From: Aquincola agrisoli
GTDB taxonomy: Bacteria > Pseudomonadota > Gammaproteobacteria > Burkholderiales > Burkholderiaceae_C
NCBI RefSeq assembly: GCF_036621135.1
Contig: NZ_JAZIBG010000036.1
Span: 310,001-374,000, forward strand
DNA: 64,000 nucleotides
Reading direction: 5' to 3'
Under the pieces are notes generated by a model. The model ran no database searches and was not told the DNA's origin. It was given only the letters and a program-made list of their open reading frames with translations. Position numbers and translations under genes: made by a program. Below, piece after piece: positions 55,896 to 63,313 of the stretch (position 1 is its first letter; each line of letters begins with the position of its first letter).

Positions 55896-56570
55896 ATGGA
55901 CACCTCCTCCTCCCCCCTCGCCGGCCACACGCCGGCCCCGTCCGCCCAGCCCGCGCAGGCCGCCGGCGCCGCCCGGCACGCCGGGCTGCTGCGGCCCGCG
56001 CTCGTGCTCTTCGCGGCGCTGTCGGTGATCACCGGCCTCGCCTACCCGCTGGCCGTCACCGGCATCGCGCAGGGGGTGTTCCCCGCGCAGGCCAACGGCA
56101 GCCTGGTCGAGCACGGGGGGCGCGTCGTCGGCTCGCGCCTCGTCGGGCAGGCCTTCAGCGCGCCGGGGCACTTCTGGGGCCGCCCCTCGGCCACCGCGCC
56201 CGCGCCCTACAACGCCGGCGCCTCCGGCGGCGCCAACCTCGGGCCGAGCCACCCCGCGCTGCGGGAGGCCGTGCAGGCCCGCATCGCGGCGCTGCGCGCG
56301 GCCGACCCGGGCAACACCGCGCCGGTGCCGGTCGACCTGGTCACGGCCTCGGCCAGCGGGCTCGACCCCGACATCAGCCGCGCAGCGGCCGACTACCAGG
56401 CCGCCCGCGTCGCGCGGGCGCGCGGGCTGCCGCTCGCGCAGGTCACCGCGTTGATCGAGCGCCACGCGCAGGCGCCCTGGCTCGGCTGGCTGGGCGAGCC
56501 GACGGTCAACGTGCTGGCGCTGAACCTGGCGCTCGACGCGATGGCCGCCCCGGCGGCGCCCGGGCGGTGA
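55896..56570 (+). CDS. kdpC: Potassium-transporting ATPase C subunit
   Basis: A 224-aa subunit with one N-terminal membrane helix (about residues 28-55, LLRPALVLFAALSVITGLAY) and a periplasmic domain carrying VGSRLVGQAFSAPGHFWGRPS and the QGNTAPVPVDLVTASASGLDPDIS-type block characteristic of KdpC. It helps K+ loading in the KdpFABC complex. The stop codon overlaps a GTG-initiated small ORF (GTGA), described separately. Ala/Pro-rich first 25 residues are unusually long for the family. Confidence 0.95.
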   Translation: MDTSSSPLAGHTPAPSAQPAQAAGAARHAGLLRPALVLFAALSVITGLAYPLAVTGIAQGVFPAQANGSLVEHGGRVVGSRLVGQAFSAPGHFWGRPSATAPAPYNAGASGGANLGPSHPALREAVQARIAALRAADPGNTAPVPVDLVTASASGLDPDISRAAADYQAARVARARGLPLAQVTALIERHAQAPWLGWLGEPTVNVLALNLALDAMAAPAAPGR

Positions 56571-56698
56571 CGGTGGAGGTGCTGCTGGGTGCGCTCGGCG
56601 CGCTGCTCGCCCTGGTGCTGCCGCTGGCGCTGGCGCGCTGGCTGCTGGGGCGCCGCGGGCGGGCGCCGCGCCGCCGGGATGCGACCATACGCCGATGA
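56567..56698 (+). CDS. Possible 43-aa single-helix membrane peptide between kdpC and kdpD
   Basis: A GTG-initiated ORF that begins in the kdpC stop codon (GTGA) and ends 30 nt before kdpD. The predicted peptide has one hydrophobic helix at about residues 5-27 (LLGALGALLALVLPLALARW) followed by a strongly basic tail with nine arginines from residue 24 on. By the positive-inside rule the C-terminus would face the cytoplasm. Size and shape resemble KdpF, and overlap suggests coupled translation. It has no recognised family, and in GC-rich DNA a chance ORF of this length is quite possible. Confidence 0.4.
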   Translation: MTVEVLLGALGALLALVLPLALARWLLGRRGRAPRRRDATIRR

Positions 56699-56728
56699 CT
56701 GCCCCGCGGCTCCCCCGCCCTGCGCCCG

Positions 56729-59443
56729 ATGCACGCTGACCGCCCCGACCCCGACGCGCTGCTGCAGCAGGTGCAGGCCGACGACGCCCGCGCGGCCCGC
56801 GGCCGGCTGAAGGTGTTCTTCGGCGCCTCGGCCGGCGTCGGCAAGACCTACGCGATGCTGGCCGCGGCCCGCGCGGCCGCCGATGCCGGCGTGCCGGTCA
56901 CCGTCGGCCTCGTCGAGACCCACGGCCGCGCCGACACCGAGGCGATGGCCCGCGGGCTGCCGCGGCTGCCGCTCAGGCCCATGGCGCACCGCGGGCGCAC
57001 GCTGCCCGAGTTCGACATCGACGCGGCGCTGGCCTTCGGCGCCGCGCACCCGGGCGCGCTGGTGCTGCTCGACGAGCTGGCGCACAGCAACGCGCCGGGC
57101 TCGCGCCATCCCAAGCGCTGGCAGGACGTGGAGGAGCTGCTCGACGCCGGCATCGACGTGTGGACGACGGTGAACGTGCAGCACCTGGAGAGCCTGAACG
57201 ACATCGTCAGCCGCATCACCGGCGTGCGGGTGTGGGAGACCGTGCCCGACCGCGTGTTCGACGATGCCGACGAGGTGGTGGTGGTCGACCTGCCGCCCGA
57301 CGAACTGCTGGCCCGGCTGAAGGCCGGCAAGGTCTACCTGCCGCAGCAGGCCGAGCAGGCCGCCGCCCACTTCTTCCGCAAGGGCAACCTGCTGGCCCTG
57401 CGCGAGCTGGCGCTGCGCCGCACCGCCGACCGCGTCGACGACGAGGTGCTCGCCTGGCGCCGCCGCAGCGCGGTGCACGGCGCGCAGCCGGTGTGGCCCC
57501 ACCGGGAGGCGCTGCTGGCCTGCATCGGCCCCGGCGGCGGGCAGGAGCAGGTGGTGCGCAGCTGCGCCCGGCTGGCCGCCCAGCTGGAGGTCGGCTGGCA
57601 CGCGGTGCACGTCGAGACGCCGGCGGCCGCGCAGGCCGCGCCCGGCGGCCGGCCGGCCGCGCTCGCGGCGCTGAAGCTGGCGCAGGAACTGGGCGCGCAG
57701 GTCGGCACCCTGACCGCCCCCGACCCCGCCGCGGCCCTGGTGCGCTACGCCGGCGAGCACAACCTGCCGCGCCTGGTCCTCGGCCGCCCCGCCCGGCGCC
57801 GTGGCCGCCTGCCGCGCTGGCGCAGCACCCTGGCCGAGCGCATCGCCCGGCTGTCCGACGAACTCGACGTGCTGCAGGTCGCCCTGCCCGCCGCGGGACG
57901 GGCCTCGGCCAACACGCCGTCCGCCGCCCGGCCCCTCGCCCAGCCCGCGCTCTGGCCCTGGCGCGGCCACGCCGCCGCGCTGGCGGTGTGCGGCCTCACC
58001 GCGGTGGCGGCGATGCCGCTGGTCCGGGTGCTGGAGCTGAGCAACATCGTGATGCTCTTCCTGCTGGCCGTGGTGGGCGTGGCACTGGCGTTCGGCCGCG
58101 CGCCGGCGGTGCTGGCGGCGTTTGTCGGCGTGGGCCTGTTCGACTACCTCTTCGTGCAGCCGCGCTTCTCCTTCGCGGTGAGCGACGTGCAGTACCTCGT
58201 GACCTTCGGCGTGATGCTGGTCGTCGCGCTGGTGATCGGGCAGCTCACCGCCGGGCTCAAGCAGCAGGCGGCGGTGGCCTCGCAGCGCGAGCACCGGGTG
58301 CGCAGCCTCTACGAGATGTCGCGCGACCTCTCCGCCGCGCTGCTGCCGTCGCAGGTGGCCGAGATCGGCGCGCGCTTCCTCGCCGCCGAGTTCGGCGCCC
58401 GCAGCGCGCTCCTGGCCGCCGACGCGCACGACCGCCTGCAGGTGCTGCCCGGCGCCACGGCGACCGTGGACGACGGCGTCGCGCAATGGGCCTTCGACCG
58501 CGGCGAGGCCGCCGGCCGCGGCACCGGCACGCTGCCGGCCAGCGCCTGCCTCGTGCTGCCGCTGAAGGCGCCGATGCGCCTGCGCGGGGTGCTGGCCGTC
58601 GAGCCCGGCGACGCGCGCCCCATCGGCCCCGAGCAGCGGCGCCTGCTGGAGACCTGCGCGTCGCTGCTGGCGATCTCGCTGGAGCGCATCCACTACATCG
58701 AGGTCGCGCAGGCCAGCACGGTGCAGATCGAATCGGAGCGCCTGCGCAACTCGCTGCTGTCGGCCATCTCGCACGACCTGCGCACGCCGCTGGCGGCGCT
58801 GGTCGGCCTGGCCGAGACGCTGGGCCTGACCCGGCCGCCGCCGTCGCCCGAGCAGCAGGCCGTGGCCGAGGCGATCCGCCAGTCGGCGATGCGCATGAAC
58901 GCGCAGGTCAACAACCTGCTCGACATGGCGCGGCTCGAATCGGGCGCGGTGCAGCTCGACCTGCAGTGGCAGCCGCTGGAGGAAGTGGTGGGCAGCGCGC
59001 TGTCGGCCTGCGCTCCCTCGCTGGCCGGCCGGCCGGTGCAGGTGGCGCTGGCCGACGACCTGCCGCTGCTGCACCTGGACGCGGTGCTGATGGAGCGTGT
59101 GTTCGTGAACCTGCTGGAGAACGCCGCCAAGTACACGCCGCCGGGCACGCCGGTGGCGATCGGCGCGCGGGTCGACGGCGACAAGGTGCGGGTGCAGGTC
59201 GACGACCACGGCCCCGGCCTGCCGCCGGGGCGGGAGGAAGCGATCTTCCAAAAGTTCGAGCGCGGCGCGCGCGAGAGCGCCACCGCCGGTGTGGGGCTCG
59301 GGCTGGCGATCTGCCGCGCGATCGTCGAGGCGCACGGCGGCACCCTGCACGGCGCCACGCGCCCCGGCGGCGGCGCGCGCTTCACGCTCTTGCTGCCGCG
59401 CGGCGAGCCGCCGCGCGATGATGGCGGCGAGGCGGCAACTTGA
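56729..59443 (+). CDS. kdpD: Osmosensitive potassium sensor histidine kinase KdpD
   Basis: A 904-aa membrane sensor. The N-terminal KdpD domain (about residues 20-230) has the Walker A VFFGASAGVGKTYAML and the VLLDELAHSNAPGSRHPKRW block. A USP-like domain follows (about 245-365). Four transmembrane helices lie around residues 412-510. A GAF-like segment precedes the HisKA domain with phospho-acceptor His682 (SAISHDLRTPLAALV), and HATPase_c ends the protein. It has the complete KdpD architecture and normal length. KdpE starts 10 nt later. It senses K+ limitation and turgor and activates kdpFABC. Confidence 0.96.
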   Translation: MHADRPDPDALLQQVQADDARAARGRLKVFFGASAGVGKTYAMLAAARAAADAGVPVTVGLVETHGRADTEAMARGLPRLPLRPMAHRGRTLPEFDIDAALAFGAAHPGALVLLDELAHSNAPGSRHPKRWQDVEELLDAGIDVWTTVNVQHLESLNDIVSRITGVRVWETVPDRVFDDADEVVVVDLPPDELLARLKAGKVYLPQQAEQAAAHFFRKGNLLALRELALRRTADRVDDEVLAWRRRSAVHGAQPVWPHREALLACIGPGGGQEQVVRSCARLAAQLEVGWHAVHVETPAAAQAAPGGRPAALAALKLAQELGAQVGTLTAPDPAAALVRYAGEHNLPRLVLGRPARRRGRLPRWRSTLAERIARLSDELDVLQVALPAAGRASANTPSAARPLAQPALWPWRGHAAALAVCGLTAVAAMPLVRVLELSNIVMLFLLAVVGVALAFGRAPAVLAAFVGVGLFDYLFVQPRFSFAVSDVQYLVTFGVMLVVALVIGQLTAGLKQQAAVASQREHRVRSLYEMSRDLSAALLPSQVAEIGARFLAAEFGARSALLAADAHDRLQVLPGATATVDDGVAQWAFDRGEAAGRGTGTLPASACLVLPLKAPMRLRGVLAVEPGDARPIGPEQRRLLETCASLLAISLERIHYIEVAQASTVQIESERLRNSLLSAISHDLRTPLAALVGLAETLGLTRPPPSPEQQAVAEAIRQSAMRMNAQVNNLLDMARLESGAVQLDLQWQPLEEVVGSALSACAPSLAGRPVQVALADDLPLLHLDAVLMERVFVNLLENAAKYTPPGTPVAIGARVDGDKVRVQVDDHGPGLPPGREEAIFQKFERGARESATAGVGLGLAICRAIVEAHGGTLHGATRPGGGARFTLLLPRGEPPRDDGGEAAT

Positions 59444-59453
59444 CGGGGCAGGC

Positions 59454-60149
59454 ATGACGGAGCTGCGCGCGCGCGTGCTGGTGGTGGAAGACGAGGCCGA
59501 CATCCGCCGCTTCGTGCGGATGGCGCTGGAGGCGGAGGGGCACGAGGCCTTCGAGGCGGACGGCGTGCGCCGCGCGCTGATCGACGCCGGCACGCGCCGG
59601 CCCGACCTGGTGGTGCTCGACCTCGGCCTGCCCGACGGCGACGGCGTCGACTTCATCCGCGGGCTGCGCGGCTGGTCGGCGGCGCCGGTGATCGTGCTCT
59701 CGGCCCGCAGCGCCGAGGCCGACAAGATCGCCGCGCTCGATGCCGGCGCCGACGACTACCTCGTCAAGCCCTTCGGCGCCGGCGAGCTGATGGCCCGGGT
59801 GCGCGCCCAGTTGCGCCGCCACGCCCGCCAGGCGCCGGGCAGCGAGCCGGTGCTGCGCTTCGGCGACGTGCGGATCGACCTGGCACGCCGGGTGGTCGAG
59901 CGCGCCGGCGAGCCGCTGCACCTCACGCCCATCGAGTACCGGCTGCTGACCCACCTGGCCGGCGAGCCCGACCGCGTGCTGACCTACCGGCAGCTGCTGC
60001 AGGCCGTGTGGGGCCCCGGCCATGCACAGGACACGCACTACGTGCGCGTGCACATGGCCAACCTGCGCAAGAAGGTGGAGCCCGATCCGTCGCGGCCGCG
60101 GCACCTGCTGACCGAATCGGGCATCGGCTACCGCTTCGTGCCGGGCTGA
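59454..60149 (+). CDS. kdpE: Response regulator KdpE
   Basis: A 231-aa OmpR/PhoB-family regulator that activates kdpFABC. The receiver carries the acidic pair in VVEDEADIRRF, Asp56 in LVVLDLGLPDGDG and the Lys in DDYLVKPFGAGEL. The winged helix ends VRVHMANLRKKVEPDPSRPRHLLTESGIGYRF, typical of KdpE. The ATG at 59454 is 10 nt after the kdpD stop. The repeats TCTTGATGC upstream of kdpF are its likely binding site. A GC hairpin overlaps its stop codon. Confidence 0.96.
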   Translation: MTELRARVLVVEDEADIRRFVRMALEAEGHEAFEADGVRRALIDAGTRRPDLVVLDLGLPDGDGVDFIRGLRGWSAAPVIVLSARSAEADKIAALDAGADDYLVKPFGAGELMARVRAQLRRHARQAPGSEPVLRFGDVRIDLARRVVERAGEPLHLTPIEYRLLTHLAGEPDRVLTYRQLLQAVWGPGHAQDTHYVRVHMANLRKKVEPDPSRPRHLLTESGIGYRFVPG

Positions 60150-60156
60150 ACCCGGC
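60140..60156 (+). terminator. GC hairpin at the end of kdpE
   Basis: GCCGGG (60140-60145) pairs with CCCGGC (60151-60156) around the 5-nt loop CTGAA, which contains the kdpE stop codon. No T-run follows, so it is only a weak candidate for termination or mRNA end protection. Confidence 0.3.
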
Positions 60157-60208
60157 GTGGCATGACGCAGGTCAAGCCGTGCCGCCGCAGCCGGTGCGAG
60201 CATCCCGC

Positions 60209-61006
60209 ATGCCCCACAAACTGGCAGAGCACGCCCTGCAGGAAACACGCCGCCTCGGCGTGCGCCCCATCCCCTCGGCCCAGCCGCTGCGCTGGCTGGC
60301 CCGCGGCTGGCACGACCTGATGCGCTGCCCGGCGCCGGGGCTGCTGCACGGGCTACTGCTGGCGCTCTTTGGCGGCACGCTGCTCGTGCTGGCCCGCCAC
60401 CACTTCTGGCTGCTGACAGGCGCGTTCACCGGCTTCCTGCTGGTGGCGCCCATCCTGGCCACCGGGCTCTACGCCATCAGCCGTGCGCTGGAGCGGCGGC
60501 AGCCCGCCACGCTGCGCACCGCGCTGCGCACCTGGTACCCGGACGACGGGCGGCTGGTGGTCTTCGGCGTGCTGCTGGCCTTTGCCGGCACCGGCTGGGT
60601 GGTGACCTCGGCCTCGCTGATCACCGGCTTCGCGCCGGCGCGCATCGACAACCCGCAAGACTTTCTGCGCCACGTCGTGCTCGCCGAGAGCGGCCTGCTG
60701 TTCGAGGCCTGGGTGCTGCTCGGCGCGCTGCTGGCCGCGCCGGTGTTCGCGTCGAGCGTGGTCGCGATCCCGCTGCTGCTCGACCGGCGCATCGGCATCC
60801 TCGGCGCGGTGCTGACGAGCTGGCGCGTGGTGATGGCGCACCCGGTGCCGATGGCGCTGTGGGCGCTGCTGCTGGTGGCGCTGACGCTGCTGGCGATGCT
60901 GCCGCTGCTGCTGGGCCTGGTGGTCGTGGCGCCGTGGCTCGCGCACGCGAGCTGGCACGCCTACCGCGACCTGGTGGACCCCGCCGGCGCGCAGGAGCGC
61001 GGCTGA
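60209..61006 (+). CDS. DUF2189 family integral membrane protein
   Basis: A 265-aa membrane protein of the DUF2189 family, function unknown. After a soluble N-terminus (ETRRLGVRPIPSAQPLRWLARGW), about six helices follow, for example LLHGLLLALFGGTLLVLARH and FLLVAPILATGLYAISRALE. The C-terminal WALLLVALTLLAMLPLLLGLVVVAPWLAHASWHAYRDLV contains the last two helices. The ATG at 60209 gives the family N-terminus. It lies 59 nt after kdpE and ends by sharing one base with the DUF2788 gene (TGATG), so the two small membrane proteins are probably co-translated. Confidence 0.83.
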   Translation: MPHKLAEHALQETRRLGVRPIPSAQPLRWLARGWHDLMRCPAPGLLHGLLLALFGGTLLVLARHHFWLLTGAFTGFLLVAPILATGLYAISRALERRQPATLRTALRTWYPDDGRLVVFGVLLAFAGTGWVVTSASLITGFAPARIDNPQDFLRHVVLAESGLLFEAWVLLGALLAAPVFASSVVAIPLLLDRRIGILGAVLTSWRVVMAHPVPMALWALLLVALTLLAMLPLLLGLVVVAPWLAHASWHAYRDLVDPAGAQERG

Positions 61007-61224
61007 TGTTCGGCTACACCGAGGAACAGTTCGCCTGGTTCGGCATGACCTTCGGCCTCGGGGCCTTCATGCTGTACATGGTGTTCATCATCCTGCAGCT
61101 CGCGCGCGAATCGAAGGCCGGGCGCTTCGGCACCTTCGTGCTGCTGCTGGGGCTGGGCCTGGGGCTGGTGGGCTTCCTGGCCAAGGGCGTCATCAAGTAC
61201 TTCCTCAAGGGCATCGCCGAATGA
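61006..61224 (+). CDS. DUF2788 family small membrane protein
   Basis: A 72-aa protein with two predicted transmembrane helices (about residues 12-33, GMTFGLGAFMLYMVFIILQL, and 43-62, TFVLLLGLGLGLVGFLAKGV), joined by a short basic loop (ARESKAGRFG). The sequence fits DUF2788, a small inner-membrane family of Beta/Gammaproteobacteria without known function. It starts at the stop codon of the DUF2189 gene (TGATG) and ends convergent with the cyclopropane synthase gene. Confidence 0.82.
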   Translation: MFGYTEEQFAWFGMTFGLGAFMLYMVFIILQLARESKAGRFGTFVLLLGLGLGLVGFLAKGVIKYFLKGIAE

Positions 61225-61262
61225 CCGTGGCGCGGCGGCGGCGATGAACGCCGCGCCGGCCG

Positions 61263-62522
61263 TCAAGCCGCCGCGTCCTTGGTCAGCACGTACAGCCCGA
61301 CGTCGACGCGGCCGGTGCGGAAACCCGCCTCGCAGTAGCCGAGGTAGTACGCCCACAGCCGCTTGAACGGCTCGTCGAAGCCCAGGGCCTCGATGGCGGG
61401 CCAGGCCTGCAGGAAGCGGCGGCGCCACTCCGCCAGCGTGGCGGCGTAGCTCGGCCCGAAGCTCTCGGCCACGGTGAACGAGAGCCCCGCCCGCCCCGCC
61501 TGCGCGCGCAGCGCCGCCACCGAGGGGAGCATGCCGCCGGGGAAGATGAAGCGCTGGATGAAATCCGCCCCGCGGCGGTAGTGCTCGAAATGCGCGTCGG
61601 CGATGGTGATCACCTGCAGCACCGCGATGCCCCCCGGCCGCAGCCGCTCGCGCAGCGTCTCGAAGTACACCGGCCAGTAGCGCTCGCCCACGGCTTCCAG
61701 CATCTCGATCGAGACGATGCGGTCGTGCTCGCCCTCCACGTCGCGGTAGTCCTGCAGGCGCAGCTCGACCTGGCCGTCGAGCCCCTCGCGGCGCAGCCGC
61801 GCGCCCGCATGCGCCAGCTGTTCGGCCGAGAGCGTGAGCCCGGTGATGGCGGCCGGATGGCGCCGCGCCATCGCCGCGGCCAGCGCCCCCCAGCCGCAGC
61901 CGATCTCCAGGATCGAGGCCGGGCCCGGCAGGCGGTCGAGCTGCAGCAGCGCCAGCACACGCTCCAGCTTGGCGGCCTGTGCTTCTTCCAGCGACTGCAC
62001 GCCCGGCGCGTAGAGCGCACTCGAATAGATCAGCTCCGGATCCAGCCACTGCGCGTAGAAGCCGTTGCCCAGGTCGTAGTGGAAGGAGATGTTCTGCCGG
62101 CTGCCGCGGCGGGTGTTGGCCCGGGCGCGGTGGGCCAGGCGGAAGAGCGCGCGCACCGGCCACGGCGCATCGAGCGCCCCGCCCCAGGCGGCCTCGTTGC
62201 GCAGGCCGAATTCCAGCAGCGCCGGCAGGTCGTCGGTCGACCAGTCGCCGTCGCGGTAGGCCTCGGCCAGGCCGATGTCGCCCGCCAGCGCCAGCCGGGC
62301 CAGCGCCCGCCAGCGGTGCAGCGTGAGGGCCGCATGGGGGCCGTCGGCCGCGCCGCGCGCCTCCAGGCGCCGGCCATCGGGCAGGTGGACCACGAGCGCG
62401 CCGCAGTGCACCGCCCGCAGCAGCCGGCGCAGCAGGCGATGCAGGGGGCGCCGCAGCAGCGCGGCGAGGGGGCGGCGGCCGGTGCCGGCGGCCAGCGCGG
62501 CGGTGGAGTGCGGAATGTTCAT
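61263..62522 (-). CDS. cfa: Cyclopropane-fatty-acyl-phospholipid synthase family methyltransferase
   Basis: A 419-aa SAM-dependent methyltransferase that modifies unsaturated acyl chains in membrane phospholipids. The N-terminal about 120 residues are a helical region (LAEAYRDGDWSTDDLPALLEF). The catalytic domain has ISFHYDLGNGFYAQWLDPEL and YSSALY, the SAM motif ILEIGCGWGALA at about residues 207-218, and the acidic EMLEAVGERYW block. The ATG at 62522 overlaps the DUF1365 stop by 4 nt. It could be a true CFA synthase or the related UfaM-type methyltransferase for furan fatty acids, since it sits with DUF1365 and an FAD oxidoreductase. Confidence 0.9.
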   Translation of the reverse strand: MNIPHSTAALAAGTGRRPLAALLRRPLHRLLRRLLRAVHCGALVVHLPDGRRLEARGAADGPHAALTLHRWRALARLALAGDIGLAEAYRDGDWSTDDLPALLEFGLRNEAAWGGALDAPWPVRALFRLAHRARANTRRGSRQNISFHYDLGNGFYAQWLDPELIYSSALYAPGVQSLEEAQAAKLERVLALLQLDRLPGPASILEIGCGWGALAAAMARRHPAAITGLTLSAEQLAHAGARLRREGLDGQVELRLQDYRDVEGEHDRIVSIEMLEAVGERYWPVYFETLRERLRPGGIAVLQVITIADAHFEHYRRGADFIQRFIFPGGMLPSVAALRAQAGRAGLSFTVAESFGPSYAATLAEWRRRFLQAWPAIEALGFDEPFKRLWAYYLGYCEAGFRTGRVDVGLYVLTKDAAA

Positions 62523-63313
62523 GGGCTCCCGGGCTTGATGACGGTGACGGGCCGTGCGGGCGCGGCCGGCTGCGGCTGCACGCGCGCGCCCTTGGCCCAC
62601 AGCCGCAGGGCTTCCCAGTGGATGGCGGCGATGACCTTGAGCGTCAGCAGCGGATGGGTGAGGAACACGCGGGCCAGCGCCGCATCGCCCAGCGGCCGGC
62701 GGCGGGCGCCGTAGTGGGCGACGAGCACCGGGCCCTCGTCGTCGTGTGCGGTGACGCCGATGCGTAGGCCCTCGCCCTCGGCCTTGGGCGGCCGGATGTC
62801 GAAGCGGTAGCCCATCGCCAGCCCGAGGAACGGCGAGACGTGGAACTGCTTGGCGCAGCCCTGCGTGATGCGCCCGGCCCCACGCTGGCCTTCGTCCACC
62901 TCGATCAGGTAGCTGTGCCGCTGGCCGAAGGTGTTGTTGACCTCGTAGAGGATGGCGCGCAGCGTGCCGTCCGGCCCGTCGCAGAAATACACGCTCAGCG
63001 GGTTGAAGGCGTAGCCGAGGATGCGCGGCATCGTCAGCAGGCGGATCGCCCCGCCCGCCTCGATGCCCGCCTCGTGCAGCCGGCCCTCCACGTAGGCCCG
63101 CAGGCCGAGGCCGCTGCCGTCGCCGTGGTCGCGCTCGTGCAGGCTGAAGAGGTTGAAGCGGTTCAGCGAGAAGAGCCGCAGCCGCCTTGAGAGCGCCGGC
63201 AGTTCGTCGACGTCGAGCAGCAGCGAGTAGACGCGGTAGCGCAGGCGGTGCCGCATCGGCCGCAGGCGCTGGTGGGTGACCACGCCCGTGTACAGCGCGG
63301 AGCCTGCGCTCAT
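62519..63313 (-). CDS. DUF1365 family protein
   Basis: A 264-aa protein of the DUF1365 family. Members are usually next to an FAD amine-oxidase-like protein and a CFA synthase-like methyltransferase, exactly as here. Typical segments are LYTGVVTHQRLRPMRHRLRY, NRFNLFSLHERDHGDG, the LLTMPRILGYAFNPLSVYFC block and CAKQFHVSPFLGL. Function is unproven but linked to lipid modification. It overlaps both neighbours by 4 nt. Confidence 0.9.
   Translation of the reverse strand: MSAGSALYTGVVTHQRLRPMRHRLRYRVYSLLLDVDELPALSRRLRLFSLNRFNLFSLHERDHGDGSGLGLRAYVEGRLHEAGIEAGGAIRLLTMPRILGYAFNPLSVYFCDGPDGTLRAILYEVNNTFGQRHSYLIEVDEGQRGAGRITQGCAKQFHVSPFLGLAMGYRFDIRPPKAEGEGLRIGVTAHDDEGPVLVAHYGARRRPLGDAALARVFLTHPLLTLKVIAAIHWEALRLWAKGARVQPQPAAPARPVTVIKPGSP

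Noticed and set aside
56695..56739. Tiny ORF from the ATG at the end of the 43-aa ORF (about 14 codons)
   Set aside because: Its reading frame runs into the start of kdpD in another frame and encodes only a Pro/Arg-rich peptide with no feature of interest.
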